Below are positions 45,457 to 54,161 of a stretch of DNA of 64,000 nt, in pieces (the stretch's first letter is position 1; each line of letters begins with the position of its first letter). The notes below the pieces were generated by a model. That model was not told the DNA's origin. It saw only the letters and a program-made list of their open reading frames with translations, and ran no database searches. Both the position numbers and the translations under genes were made by a program. The stretch covers positions 62,001 through 126,000 of the forward strand of contig NZ_JAAVUQ010000008.1 of the NCBI RefSeq assembly GCF_018449515.1. Reading direction: 5' to 3'. This DNA comes from Caballeronia sp. dw_19 (lineage in GTDB: Bacteria; Pseudomonadota; Gammaproteobacteria; Burkholderiales; Burkholderiaceae).

Positions 45457-45579
45457 TCAACTCCCCGAAATATCGAAATCGAAATAGCGGTGCTCGATTT
45501 TTTGATAGGTTCCGTCCTTCATCATCGCGTCGATCACGTGGTCCAGTAACAACGCCATACCAGCAAGTGCCTTTTTCAT
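45457..45579 (-). pseudogene. Internally deleted solute-binding protein gene (family 3)
   Basis: A 40-codon frame from ATG 45579. The first 12 residues ([12 protein letters not shown]) are the start of a signal peptide and the next 28 ([16 protein letters not shown], then [11 protein letters not shown]) are the end of an amino-acid ABC-transporter binding protein, where the motif A-x-D-x-M-x-x-D-G-T-Y-x-K-I precedes the C-terminus. About 210-220 residues between are missing while the frame is kept. It lies behind the DUF2817 gene and may once have been the uptake gene of that operon. Confidence 0.75.
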
Positions 45580-45702
45580 GGATGCTCCAGTTCGATGGAA
45601 TAGCCGCATCGTTGAATGCGTTGCCGCCAAGGTTGATAAGACCGCTGCTAAAGCGGGTCGCGCGATGTAGCCATGCGTGGATTCAATGCGTGCCGTGCTT
45701 GG

Positions 45703-46806
45703 CTAGGCTGTCTGCAATGCCAGGAGCCCACGCTCAAAAATCTGTCGCGTGCGTAGCTGGGTGAGTTCGCGCCAGTCCCGATCCGCGGGGTAGAAATGTT
45801 CCGCCAACGCAGCCTTGATCCGGCGTCCCGTTTCGTCTTCAGGATCGCCGTACAGATGCAGCCAGTGATCGTCTCTTAACGTGCGATGTCCCTGGACGCC
45901 GTCATAGGTCCCGCATTCGATAACCAATTGCATCAGGTCGGTGCCGGGCAGTGAATCCAGCAGCGCCTGTGACGTATAACCGGTCGCAGTCGCCGCGATT
46001 CCTGAATCGGTCGTCGCAGCGGGTCCGGTGATGACCGTGTAAAGCCATGGGCCGAAAACCAACTGTGACCTGGCGAGTGCGGGGTAGCTTTCCTGCGCCA
46101 CCGCCATCAACATGGCATGACCGAACGCGCCTGCTCCGGTATGCAGGTCGAAACACATTGCTGTACGCGCGCCTTCCATAAAACGCTTCGCGATGGCGCG
46201 CAACGTACGGTTGCTCCAGGTGGCATGCTGACCACCGAAGAAGATGCCGTCGGCATGAGCGTACTGCCCCGCCTCGATAATGCTCATTACCGTGGCGAGA
46301 CCTAGTCTTTCAATCTCATCGGCCAGCCGTTCGTCCGCACGGCGGCGAGCGGGACCGTCAAGGTCGCGGCACAAATAGAGAGTGTGAAAAGCCTCATAGC
46401 GCGCGTTGTCCGGCAGCGGCGCGTTAAACGCGACGTAGTTCCGGTTGAGGTCGACGTTGTCCTCATTCACCCGACGTAACCAGGCCGTTCCCCAGGGATT
46501 GATCAGGTGCACCATGACCACGCAGACGTCGGCTGGCAGCGCGCGTTTTTGCAATGAATGAAGGAATGCGATCTGCGATTCGGAGCCGTAATACCCTTCA
46601 ATGCCATGTGTGCCAGAGACGACGATGAACCGCTTGGGCGCAAGCGGATCGCCGATCACCGCTACGTCGGTGGCGAGCATTTCACGGCGAGGGCCGCGCA
46701 TCGGATGCTCGAACTCCGTAAGCTCGGCCTCGGCAGCCCGCGCGGCTTCGATAAAACGTTCACGCTGAGCGGTAAAGCCTGGGGCTTCAATAAAATGCCG
46801 GTTCAT
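45703..46806 (-). CDS. DUF2817 zinc carboxypeptidase-like protein
   Basis: A 367-residue member of the DUF2817 group of the M14 carboxypeptidase fold. The expected zinc ligands are H67 and E70 ([13 protein letters not shown]) and H222 (CFDLHTGAG); LNRNY at ~120-124 is the substrate-arginine region. No signal peptide is visible, so it is cytoplasmic. The family is thought to hydrolyse a small amide or peptide but has no firm function. It is the third gene after the Rieske oxygenase and its reductase on the same strand, 63 bp from the latter, and probably acts in the same breakdown route, for example removing an amino acid from an aromatic conjugate; that role is inference. Confidence 0.85.
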   Translation of the reverse strand: MNRHFIEAPGFTAQRERFIEAARAAEAELTEFEHPMRGPRREMLATDVAVIGDPLAPKRFIVVSGTHGIEGYYGSESQIAFLHSLQKRALPADVCVVMVHLINPWGTAWLRRVNEDNVDLNRNYVAFNAPLPDNARYEAFHTLYLCRDLDGPARRRADERLADEIERLGLATVMSIIEAGQYAHADGIFFGGQHATWSNRTLRAIAKRFMEGARTAMCFDLHTGAGAFGHAMLMAVAQESYPALARSQLVFGPWLYTVITGPAATTDSGIAATATGYTSQALLDSLPGTDLMQLVIECGTYDGVQGHRTLRDDHWLHLYGDPEDETGRRIKAALAEHFYPADRDWRELTQLRTRQIFERGLLALQTA

Positions 46807-46869
46807 GTTCTCGTTCCAGAATTTATAATCGTTGCCGGAAAAAGTAGTTTGCTTTACTAATCAAACCGC

Positions 46870-47973
46870 TCAACCAATGCGTAGAGTGACAGCGGTCGAC
46901 GGCCTTGCACAACACAGCAGCACTTCGCCGTCGCGCGGTTCATCGAGCGGTTGCTCGAAGTATTCGACCGTGCCATCGATCAACTGGCTGGCACAACATC
47001 CGCACAATCCTGCGCGGCAACTGAACGGCGGTTTAAAGCCCTCAGCTTCGGCAAAATCCAGCAATGAATGGCATGACGCGTCCCATGTAACCGTCTTGCC
47101 GGAGGGCGCAAAACAAACCGTGGGCACGGACGCTTCGGATGTGTCCGAAGGCTTGGGCGAACACGGCACGTTGATCTCGCCCAGCTCAAGCATCGAAGCG
47201 GGCCCGAAGAATTCATGCCGGATACGGGCTTGATCGACACCAAGGCTACGCAGCAAACACCAGTTCGTCTGCATGAAGGGCGTTGGGCCGCATAGATACA
47301 CGTCGTAGTCGTCGAGCGGCAGCAGGCGTTGCATGGTCTCGCGCGTGATCAGGCCGTGGCTGTCAAAGCGCCGCCCGGCGACGTCCAATGGTTCAGGCAT
47401 GCGATAACAGATATGCGTCAGGACACCCTCCCTGCTCGCCTGCAAGCGCGCCACTTCATCCCGAAACGCATGCACGGCGCCGTTTTCGCATGCGTGGATA
47501 AAATAGACACGACGCCTCGATGTCGCACACAGGCGATGCAACATGCTAAGCATCGGCGTCACGCCAACACCACCGCTTAACAACACGACTGGGCGATCGC
47601 CAAGCTCATCGAGTGCGAACGCACCGGCTGGACCCGCGACATCAAGCATAGCGCCCGCCTCGATACCCCCATGCAGATGACTCGATACCAGCCCGTCAGG
47701 CAGCTCGCCCCGATCCGCCGGCGCCAATTGATGCTTGACCGAAATACGCCAGCGTGTGCGTTCGGCAGGATCGCCGGACAGGCTGTAATGCCGCAACAAG
47801 CGCTGCCCGTCCGGCCCGGTGAGACGCACCTGAACAAATTGTCCCGGTAGGAAAACCGGCAGCAATGCACCGTCCGCCGCTTCAAGCACGAACGACTTGA
47901 TGACGCTGCTTTCCCGCTGTACGTCAACTACGCGCATCCGCTTGAACGCTCGCGGTTCTGTAGCGTCCTGCAT
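46870..47973 (-). CDS. Rieske oxygenase reductase (VanB-like)
   Basis: A 367-residue flavin/2Fe-2S reductase. The FAD domain (1-120) has RHYSLSGDP, the NAD(P) domain has LLSGGVGVTPMLSMLH, VYLCGPTPFM closes it, and a plant-type 2Fe-2S ferredoxin follows with C319, C324, C327 and C354 or C355. This is the order FAD-NAD-Fe/S of phthalate dioxygenase reductases. It passes electrons from NAD(P)H to the Rieske oxygenase encoded 2 bp upstream. The start has no clear ribosome site, so coupling with the oxygenase gene is likely. The FAD/NAD part has a longer linker before the ferredoxin domain than in VanB. Confidence 0.9.
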   Translation of the reverse strand: MQDATEPRAFKRMRVVDVQRESSVIKSFVLEAADGALLPVFLPGQFVQVRLTGPDGQRLLRHYSLSGDPAERTRWRISVKHQLAPADRGELPDGLVSSHLHGGIEAGAMLDVAGPAGAFALDELGDRPVVLLSGGVGVTPMLSMLHRLCATSRRRVYFIHACENGAVHAFRDEVARLQASREGVLTHICYRMPEPLDVAGRRFDSHGLITRETMQRLLPLDDYDVYLCGPTPFMQTNWCLLRSLGVDQARIRHEFFGPASMLELGEINVPCSPKPSDTSEASVPTVCFAPSGKTVTWDASCHSLLDFAEAEGFKPPFSCRAGLCGCCASQLIDGTVEYFEQPLDEPRDGEVLLCCARPSTAVTLRIG

Positions 47974-47975
47974 GG

Positions 47976-49028
47976 CTATCGGACGCAGTCGAGCGTGGCA
48001 GGTTCCCGAGCCTGCATCTCCGCGTCGATCAGCCGTTGCAGGCTGCGTCGAAAGCGCAACGGCCCGGCGTCAAGCGGTAGGTCGAAATTAGGCGTTTGCC
48101 TGTTCGCCATGCCCGCGTGGACGGCCGTCAGGATCACGCGGTCCTCTTCGAATGCGTGACGGACGTCCTCGTTGAACTGACGCGACACGTTTTCATCGCG
48201 TTGATCGAAGTTGCGCATCTGGAACCAGAAATAGCGCGTGTTCGATTCGTCGATCGGCGTCATGAAGTTGTATGAGTTCATCAGGAAGACGTGCTCGTGC
48301 AGCGGACCTTCGTCGGTACCCGTGCCTGCCGGCGTGAACACCGCTTTGATGATCGCATGCGATGGAAACCGCACTTCGTAATGCTGCTTGCGATCGCAGC
48401 GTCCCGAGAATTTCACGAAGCGCGCATAGAAGGGCGCCACGTCCACGTCTCGCATCCAGCGTGACACGATTACGCCTTCATTAGTCACCGTGGTTTTCAG
48501 CGGCTCGGATTCGCATGCCGCGTTGCCGAACGAGGACGGATGAACCCATGCAACATGTGATGGATCAAGCAGGTTATCCGTCACATACAGATAGTTGCAC
48601 GCGACCGTCATTGCATCGCCCTGGTTCATGCACCAGGCAGGATCGTCCCATTCCTCGACTGCGAAAATAGTGTCTGCGTTCGCCTGCTCCGGCGAGCCCA
48701 TCCAGATCCAGACCAAACCGTAACGCTCTTCGACAGGGTAGCTTCGAACCCGCGCGGCCGATGGAATCCTCGCCATGCCCGGTGCTCGTACGCAGGCTCC
48801 CGAGCAATCGAATGTGAGGCCGTGGTAACCGCATTCAATCTGTCCGTCCTGCAGGCGTCCCATCGACAAAGGCAGCTTCCGGTGCGGGCAAGCGTCTTCA
48901 AGTCCAACCAGCGCGCCTCCGGGTTTGCGATATAAAACCACCGGCTCGCCAAGCAGGATCAACGGATGCAGGCCGTCGCCAATCTCGCTGCTCCATGCCG
49001 CCACGTACCATGCATTTCTTAAGAACAT
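47976..49028 (-). CDS. Rieske non-heme iron oxygenase, VanA-like
   Basis: A 350-residue oxygenase. The start at 49028 is set by GGAGGGG; a longer frame to 49085 is not supported. The Rieske cluster ligands are C47/H49 and C66/H69 (CPHR, CGYH), and the mononuclear iron site uses H158 and H163 (DNLLDPSHVAWVH) plus a later Asp. Length and domain order match vanillate O-demethylase and related O-/N-demethylases. The likely reaction is oxidative demethylation or ring hydroxylation of an aromatic acid, using electrons from the VanB-like partner. The divergent LysR gene at 49190 is its probable regulator. Confidence 0.92.
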   Translation of the reverse strand: MFLRNAWYVAAWSSEIGDGLHPLILLGEPVVLYRKPGGALVGLEDACPHRKLPLSMGRLQDGQIECGYHGLTFDCSGACVRAPGMARIPSAARVRSYPVEERYGLVWIWMGSPEQANADTIFAVEEWDDPAWCMNQGDAMTVACNYLYVTDNLLDPSHVAWVHPSSFGNAACESEPLKTTVTNEGVIVSRWMRDVDVAPFYARFVKFSGRCDRKQHYEVRFPSHAIIKAVFTPAGTGTDEGPLHEHVFLMNSYNFMTPIDESNTRYFWFQMRNFDQRDENVSRQFNEDVRHAFEEDRVILTAVHAGMANRQTPNFDLPLDAGPLRFRRSLQRLIDAEMQAREPATLDCVR

Positions 49029-49149
49029 TGCCCCCCTCCGTTCCATTCGGAAGACAACCGTTGAGGCCGTTCTATCCGTTCTCATCCCTTGGGACTTAAG
49101 CTTAGAAACCCAAAATTGAAAAGAACAGAGGGCTTGAACTTTGACATCG

Positions 49150-49164
49150 TTTAGAATTTCTAAA
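49150..49164. promoter_or_regulatory. LysR box TTTAGAA-T-TTCTAAA
   Basis: A perfect 7-bp-arm palindrome that fits the T-N11-A pattern of LysR operators, 26 bp before the LysR start and 121 bp before the oxygenase start. It should bind the adjacent GcvA-like protein. Confidence 0.6.
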
Positions 49165-49189
49165 ACGACCTGGGCCCCACCCGCTAATC

Positions 49190-50131
49190 ATGGACACACT
49201 TCCGCCACTGCGAGCGTTACAGGTATTCGACACCCTGGGCCGTTGCGGAGGCGTAGTCGAGACGGCGCGCCGCCTCGGCGTCTCGCCGGGTGCGGTCAGC
49301 CAGCAGATCAAGATCCTGGAAGATTCCTTGGGCATGCGGCTGCTGGCGAGAGAAGGCAAACGGCTGCGTCTGACCGCAGCCGGCGTGCGTTACCACGAGA
49401 CCTGCGCAGCGGCGTTCGAAAGCCTGCGTGTAGCGGGCGCCGAGATCGAGCGAGTCAGGAACAGGCGCAGCTTGAGCGTGAGCGCGCTGCCCTCGCTGCT
49501 GACAAAGTGGCTCGCGCCGCGCATCTACGAGTGGCAAAGCGAGCATCCGGAACTGGATGTGTATCTGGACGGCACGCATTCGGAGCCGTCGCCCGATGGT
49601 CCCGAGATCGACTTCCGCGTTACCTACGGCGAGCGCATCGATCATGCAGGCACGACGGTGGAGTTGTTTCGTGACAGTGTCGTACCCGTATGCAGCCCTC
49701 GGTTGCTCAACACCGGGCAACCGCTCGTCAAACTGGACGACATCTTGGCTTACCCGTTGCTGTCGATAGACTGGTTTCCCAAGTTCTCCTCGCCGCCGTC
49801 CTGGCGCGAGTGGTTTGCGGCCAAAGGCATTGATTGCCCCGAGGATGTGCGCAGCAATCGCCTTGTGTTTTCGTTGTCAGGACTCGCGATACAGGCCGCT
49901 ATTGAAGGTCATGGTTTCGTGCTGGCGCAGACATCAATGATCGTCGATGACCTGAGCGCAGGGCGCCTCGTGTTGCCGTTTCCGGTCGGCGTTGCACTGC
50001 CTTCGCCCTATTTTTTGACCTGGCAGGCCAGCAGCTTCGACCAGCCGCACTGCCGCGTTTTCCATCGCTGGATTCTCACGCGCAGCCGCGAACAGCAAGC
50101 GATTAACGACCGGTTGCTCGGTCCTGGGTAA
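49190..50131 (+). CDS. LysR-family regulator, GcvA-like
   Basis: A 313-residue GcvA-type LysR regulator. The HTH is LRALQVFDTLGRCGGVVETARRLGVSPGAVSQQIKILE (about 6-43), and LSVSALPSLLTKWLAPRIYEWQSEHPEL begins the effector domain. It differs from the LysR proteins at 2989, 14052 and 17522, so this window has three independent LysR lineages. It is divergent from the Rieske operon and separated from it by a region with a LysR box, so it most likely activates that operon in response to the aromatic substrate. Confidence 0.92.
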   Translation: MDTLPPLRALQVFDTLGRCGGVVETARRLGVSPGAVSQQIKILEDSLGMRLLAREGKRLRLTAAGVRYHETCAAAFESLRVAGAEIERVRNRRSLSVSALPSLLTKWLAPRIYEWQSEHPELDVYLDGTHSEPSPDGPEIDFRVTYGERIDHAGTTVELFRDSVVPVCSPRLLNTGQPLVKLDDILAYPLLSIDWFPKFSSPPSWREWFAAKGIDCPEDVRSNRLVFSLSGLAIQAAIEGHGFVLAQTSMIVDDLSAGRLVLPFPVGVALPSPYFLTWQASSFDQPHCRVFHRWILTRSREQQAINDRLLGPG

Positions 50132-50196
50132 GCGCCGTGCCGAGAAGCTTTCAGGATGCAAACGCGCAGATTTTGCCCGCGGCCTTCCCGGACGCC

Positions 50197-50424
50197 CTAC
50201 ATACTGCCCATGAATTTGCCGAGGCAGTACTTTCCATACACCCGGCAATAGCCGGTGACGACCCAGTGTTTTTCAACGCTGATAGGCGACTGCGCCGATA
50301 CCTGAATCAGGTTGGAAGTAAACGACCGCGTAGTGGGGTTGAGAATGGCGACTAGCAGAAGAACAAGCAGCCCTATCAAGCGGCGCGCCAGGCTGATTGT
50401 GCGGCCAAGCTGATTTTGGTCCAT
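50197..50424 (-). CDS. Small membrane protein, 75 residues
   Basis: A 75-residue protein with one transmembrane segment (RRLIGLLVLLLVAILNP, about 14-30) and a C-terminal extracytoplasmic part with two cysteines (GYCRVYGKYC). The start at 50424 is chosen because GAAGGA lies seven bases upstream; longer frames lack a ribosome site. No family is recognised. It follows the Nramp gene on the same strand by 95 bp and may be co-transcribed with it. Confidence 0.5.
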   Translation of the reverse strand: MDQNQLGRTISLARRLIGLLVLLLVAILNPTTRSFTSNLIQVSAQSPISVEKHWVVTGYCRVYGKYCLGKFMGSM

Positions 50425-50519
50425 CACCAATCCTTCGTCGGCTATTGCATTGATTGCGCGCTTCAATAGAGCGGACATGGCACCGTCATAACGAACGGAG
50501 CCGCGCCCGCGCATTGCTC

Positions 50520-52178
50520 CTAGTGCAACCAGATCATCTGCACGACCTTTACCACCACCAGCCCAACCGCCACGATCAGGTAACCGCGAAGCACACCCAT
50601 CCAGATCCGCTTTGTCAGCGTGAGGTTCGGCGGCGGCAGCTCATTCAGAGGCGGCATGCGCCACGTATCCCGCGTTTCCTTCAGATAGCGCTGCTCCGTG
50701 CGCCCTTGTGTGCCATCCGATACTTCGTGGCCACGTTTGCGAAAGACCACCATGGCCAGATATCCCACCACGGCCAATGCAGTTCCACCACCCAGCAATT
50801 CAAGAATAGTCTCGCCGCCGATGTCCGGATACACAACGGATGCCGTCAGGATAATCGACAACATCACCAGGACCCAAATAACAGCGCCCGTGAAAACGTT
50901 GAGCTTCTTCGAGTTGGCCCACGGTCCCAGCACCGCCTGGTCGTTGCACAATAACAGCAGGAAAACCGTTGCGCCAGGCAACAAAACGCCCGCGAGTGTT
51001 TGCACGGCTTCCGTCAGCAGTCCAAGCGGGCTGCCGGGAATGAGCACGAGTGCGGCAGCCGCCGCCACAATGCCGAAATAAACCAGATAGAAACCCTTTG
51101 CGTCCGACACACCACGATGCAGCGAGTGACGAATCTTGAATACGTCGCCAATGGCATAGGCAGTCGACAGCGACACCGCAGCAGCGCCAATGATGCATGC
51201 GTCGAGCAAGGCCACGGCGAACAGCGTGGCGCTCGTGCGTCCCGCGTATTTGCTCAAGTCCGCAATCACCGCGCCGGCGTCGGTGAAGTTACCGAACTCG
51301 GACTTGCCGGCGTACAGCGCCGCGCAAAAGGACATCATTGCCACGCCGCCGATCATCACGAAGACAATACCAATCCACAGGTCGGCTTTCTCATACTTCA
51401 TGAAACGCGGCGTAATACGCTTGTCGACTATATAGCTTTGCTGGAAAAACAATTGCCACGGTGCAACGGTGGTGCCAACAATACCGATCACGAGCAACAT
51501 TACGTCGCTCAGTTTGGACTGTGCCGGCCAGGTCGGTACAAAGAAGTTGCTTGCCATCTGCGACACGGGCGGATGGATCGACACGAGCACGGGAACAAGC
51601 AGCAAGCTCAACAGACATAGAACAATCGCAAAGCGCTCGAAACGTCTGAAGCTTCCGGTACTAACGGCCGCCATGGTCAGCGCTGCGGCAATGCACACAC
51701 CCAGTATTTTGGAAATGCCGAAGAAATCCAGGACAAACGTAATGCCGATAAATTCGGTCACAATAGTGAGCGCGTTGAGAATAAACAGGTCGATGACGCT
51801 AAAGGCGCCCCAGAATTTTCCAAAGCGTTCGAAGATCAGGCGGGCGTGACCGACTCCGGTAACGGCTCCCAGACGCAGCACCATTTCCTGGTTAACGAAT
51901 AGAACCGGAACCAGCAGCAGCAACGTCCATAGCAAGGTTGTTCCGTAGTTTTGACCCGCTTGTGTATAGGTGCCGAAAGCGCCGGCGTCATTGTCGCCCA
52001 CCATCACGATCAGGCCGGGGCCGAGAATGGCCATGAGCGTGCGGATGCGTGCCCACCAACTGGTGCGTGCGCCTGTGTCGTGTTGGGCGATCGTGCCGAG
52101 TGCACCCTTGATGTCGCCAACGTGCGCATCATCGAGCACAGCGCTGCGTGGTGGTAGAACTTGGGATGGAGTGGACAT
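50520..52178 (-). CDS. Nramp-superfamily transporter, variant metal site
   Basis: A 552-residue protein with about 11 membrane segments. It belongs to the Nramp superfamily, but the usual helix 1 motif DPGN reads GDNDAG and the helix 6 motif M-P-H is replaced by TTVAPWQLFFQQS, so the methionine that selects Mn2+/Fe2+ is missing. Such changes are known in Mg2+-type relatives (NRMT), which makes magnesium or another hard cation plausible; this is inference. A long cytoplasmic segment (RKRGHEVSDGTQGRTEQRYLK) precedes the last helix. TGGAAAA lies before the ATG; an alternative ATG at 52253 has an ill-spaced site. A long leader with two small ORFs lies upstream. Confidence 0.85.
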   Translation of the reverse strand: MSTPSQVLPPRSAVLDDAHVGDIKGALGTIAQHDTGARTSWWARIRTLMAILGPGLIVMVGDNDAGAFGTYTQAGQNYGTTLLWTLLLLVPVLFVNQEMVLRLGAVTGVGHARLIFERFGKFWGAFSVIDLFILNALTIVTEFIGITFVLDFFGISKILGVCIAAALTMAAVSTGSFRRFERFAIVLCLLSLLLVPVLVSIHPPVSQMASNFFVPTWPAQSKLSDVMLLVIGIVGTTVAPWQLFFQQSYIVDKRITPRFMKYEKADLWIGIVFVMIGGVAMMSFCAALYAGKSEFGNFTDAGAVIADLSKYAGRTSATLFAVALLDACIIGAAAVSLSTAYAIGDVFKIRHSLHRGVSDAKGFYLVYFGIVAAAAALVLIPGSPLGLLTEAVQTLAGVLLPGATVFLLLLCNDQAVLGPWANSKKLNVFTGAVIWVLVMLSIILTASVVYPDIGGETILELLGGGTALAVVGYLAMVVFRKRGHEVSDGTQGRTEQRYLKETRDTWRMPPLNELPPPNLTLTKRIWMGVLRGYLIVAVGLVVVKVVQMIWLH

Positions 52179-52227
52179 TATTATTTTCCAGAAAGCGTGG
52201 GTGGCCGATAGGGATGTGCCGTGCTTA

Positions 52228-52295
52228 TCCCGTGTACGAACGACGCGAGTCATCCCTTGATGAAGCCCGGGAGACCCCGCGCGGTGTACACGGGA
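52228..52295 (-). promoter_or_regulatory. Long-range hairpin in the Nramp leader
   Basis: Perfect 10-bp arms (TCCCGTGTAC at 52228 and its complement ending at 52295) enclose a 48-base loop between the second leader ORF and the Nramp start. The loop holds a CCCGGG self-complement. Ribosome movement on the leader ORF could open or close it. Confidence 0.5.
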
Positions 52296-52305
52296 ACGTT
52301 ATTAA

Positions 52306-52452
52306 TCAGGCGTGAAAGATGAATTTGCGAAATGCGCGCCATGCGCTAGCGCAGCGATGCCGGTTGGTAGATTCCAGCGACAGCATGGCGTTGTAGTGAA
52401 GGCGTGATTCCTGGACGTGCGGACGGTGTGAGACGAGCAAACCGAAGTTCAT
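52306..52452 (-). CDS. Leader ORF 2 of the Nramp transcript, 48 residues
   Basis: ATG at 52452 follows TCGGAGAAGCATC, a good ribosome site, and opens 48 codons to TGA. The peptide is basic, with five His and eight Arg/Lys (for example STNRHRCASAWRAFRKF). It ends 127 bp before the Nramp start and just before a hairpin. Its position and ribosome site suggest a translated leader; the sequence has no known match to me. Confidence 0.4.
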   Translation of the reverse strand: MNFGLLVSHRPHVQESRLHYNAMLSLESTNRHRCASAWRAFRKFIFHA

Positions 52453-52470
52453 GATGCTTCTCCGACTATT

Positions 52471-52525
52471 GGCTTTTCAGTGGTTGGAAAGCCAGCAGGA
52501 CGGAATTCGGACACGCAATGCGTGT
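52471..52525 (-). promoter_or_regulatory. Two hairpins between the leader ORFs
   Basis: GGCTTT (52471)/AAAGCC (52488-52493) and ACACGC (52511)/GCGTGT (52520-52525, 3-base loop) are two stable small hairpins on the minus-strand RNA between the two leader ORFs. Confidence 0.4.
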
Positions 52526-52537
52526 GACGAAAAGGAT

Positions 52538-52603
52538 CTACTCGCCTTCCCTGGCAAAAGTGAAAGTGCTGCGGCGTATGGGATAACTGTCACTGTCCGG
52601 CAT
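52538..52603 (-). CDS. Leader ORF 1 of the Nramp transcript, 21 residues
   Basis: AAAGGAG lies five bases before the ATG at 52603, a near-ideal ribosome site. The 21-residue peptide starts MPDSDSYPIRR. The acidic and proline residues at the start recall MgtL-type leaders whose translation fails at low Mg2+ (known for Salmonella mgtA); the similarity is one of composition only. Confidence 0.4.
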   Translation of the reverse strand: MPDSDSYPIRRSTFTFAREGE

Positions 52604-53310
52604 GGCGGCTCCTTTGTTGCGTATGCACGCACGTCATCATCCGCACGGCGCACTTTCTATTCCAAAGGCGCGAGCGGAACCAGTCACGAGTGTTAGCTCG
52701 CAACGCGATTCGTATGGACGCGAGCAATCCTGGCGTCAATACGCTTGTTTCAAGGTGAACGGATTATTTACTGCGGCGCGCACCGTCTGCCTGCTGGCAA
52801 GACGGCGGCTAGGGAATCAAGCGCGAACGTCCTGCCGGTCAGGCAGAGAAAAACTTCGAAGGTCGACTACTACAACTGTCCAAGGCATTAGCCCCGTTTG
52901 TTACGATGCCCGGATTCTAGGCGCGCGCTAAATATCAAGTCAACCCCATTCGTTAAGCAGAGCAGAAATAGTTTTAACGCGTTGTCGATGCGTGGTTATT
53001 ACATCCTTAAGGCTTCATTTTTCGCACCAAAAGCAATACGCGGGCAATGTATGCGTAAGCATAATGAAACGAATTACTGGCTGACGTCGGCGTTGCTCCC
53101 GACTTAAAGAGAACGTCGACTGTGCTGCTTTTCACTGAGTTGAACCCAGCTCGCTGCCGGCGATCTCTTAGTGGGTACACGCGTAGAACTGCCGCTCGTC
53201 GGATGAAACCAATCGGCGTATGGTGGAGTAACCGTGGAGCACGCAATAAGGACACGCGTAAGGAAAAGGCGAGACACGGCCCACGCCGCAATCAACCGAA
53301 GGAGGCGACC
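52604..53310. other. 707-bp gap between the Nramp leader and cytochrome b561 gene
   Basis: Must contain divergent promoters. The segment 52890-53110 is A+T-richer. The plus-strand frame of cytochrome b561 stays open back to 53122 without a credible start. No RNA gene or repeat was seen. Confidence 0.4.
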
Positions 53311-53877
53311 ATGAACATCGCGAATTCGTCCGCCGCGCCGCTCGATGCAAGCGCCGGTTTGCCGCGTTATTCATCCGCGCAGATCGCTCTGCACTGGGTA
53401 ATCGGGTTGGCGATCATCGTCATGCTCGGTATTGGTCTCTACATGGCCGGGCTGCCGAAAGGCCTCGCTTTCAAGTCGAGCCTGACCAACTTCCACAAGT
53501 CGCTTGGGATGACCGTCTTCCTGCTTGTGCTGATTCGCATCGTGGTTCGCCTGGTTGCAGGCCGGCCTCCGCTTCCCCCGATGCCAGCATGGCAACGCGT
53601 CGCCGCGAGCATGACGCAAGGTCTTTTATACGTGGCGATGATCGTCATGCCGCTGACGGGTTATCTCGGATCATCATTCAACAAGTTCAGCACGCGCTTC
53701 TGGGGCGTCCCGCTGCCAATGTGGGCCTGGGACGACCCTGGCTTGCGAAAGATTTTTTTCACGGTGCATATGGTCAGTGCCTGGGTGTTGATCGCACTGA
53801 TCGTTCTGCATGTGGCCGGTGCGCTCAAACATCAGTTGATGGACCGCGATCGACTGATGGAAAGGATGCTGCCATGA
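53311..53877 (+). CDS. Cytochrome b561
   Basis: A 188-residue membrane protein with four helices of the bacterial cytochrome b561 type. The heme ligands expected are H28 (ALHW), H62 (NFHKSLG), H153 (VHMVSAW) and H167 (LHVAGALKH). AAGGAGG sits before the ATG at 53311 and fixes the start. In this family the protein moves electrons between the quinone pool and periplasmic partners; some remove superoxide at the membrane (CybB). No small periplasmic YceI-type gene is beside it. Confidence 0.92.
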   Translation: MNIANSSAAPLDASAGLPRYSSAQIALHWVIGLAIIVMLGIGLYMAGLPKGLAFKSSLTNFHKSLGMTVFLLVLIRIVVRLVAGRPPLPPMPAWQRVAASMTQGLLYVAMIVMPLTGYLGSSFNKFSTRFWGVPLPMWAWDDPGLRKIFFTVHMVSAWVLIALIVLHVAGALKHQLMDRDRLMERMLP

Positions 53878-54161
53878 CGAAGCCCGACAGATCTTTGAGT
53901 GACGGACACAGCAAGGGTCCCGTCGGATGAAAATCGAAATGCTTGGTTCGTCTTAACTATTTCGCAACCCTTATTAATTGATAGAAAGCTCTACCATAAA
54001 CAATCCCCTGGTTTCGACGCGCGTCCTGGCATCGGCACTCGCTGCGCGACTGCCGGCACAGACCGCCGGACGTCCCCTCCATGCGAGGCATTGAACGCGG
54101 TCGCGGCAAGAATCTCCACGCACATGGAGCACCTTGCCGCAGCCAACCACAATCCGCTACT

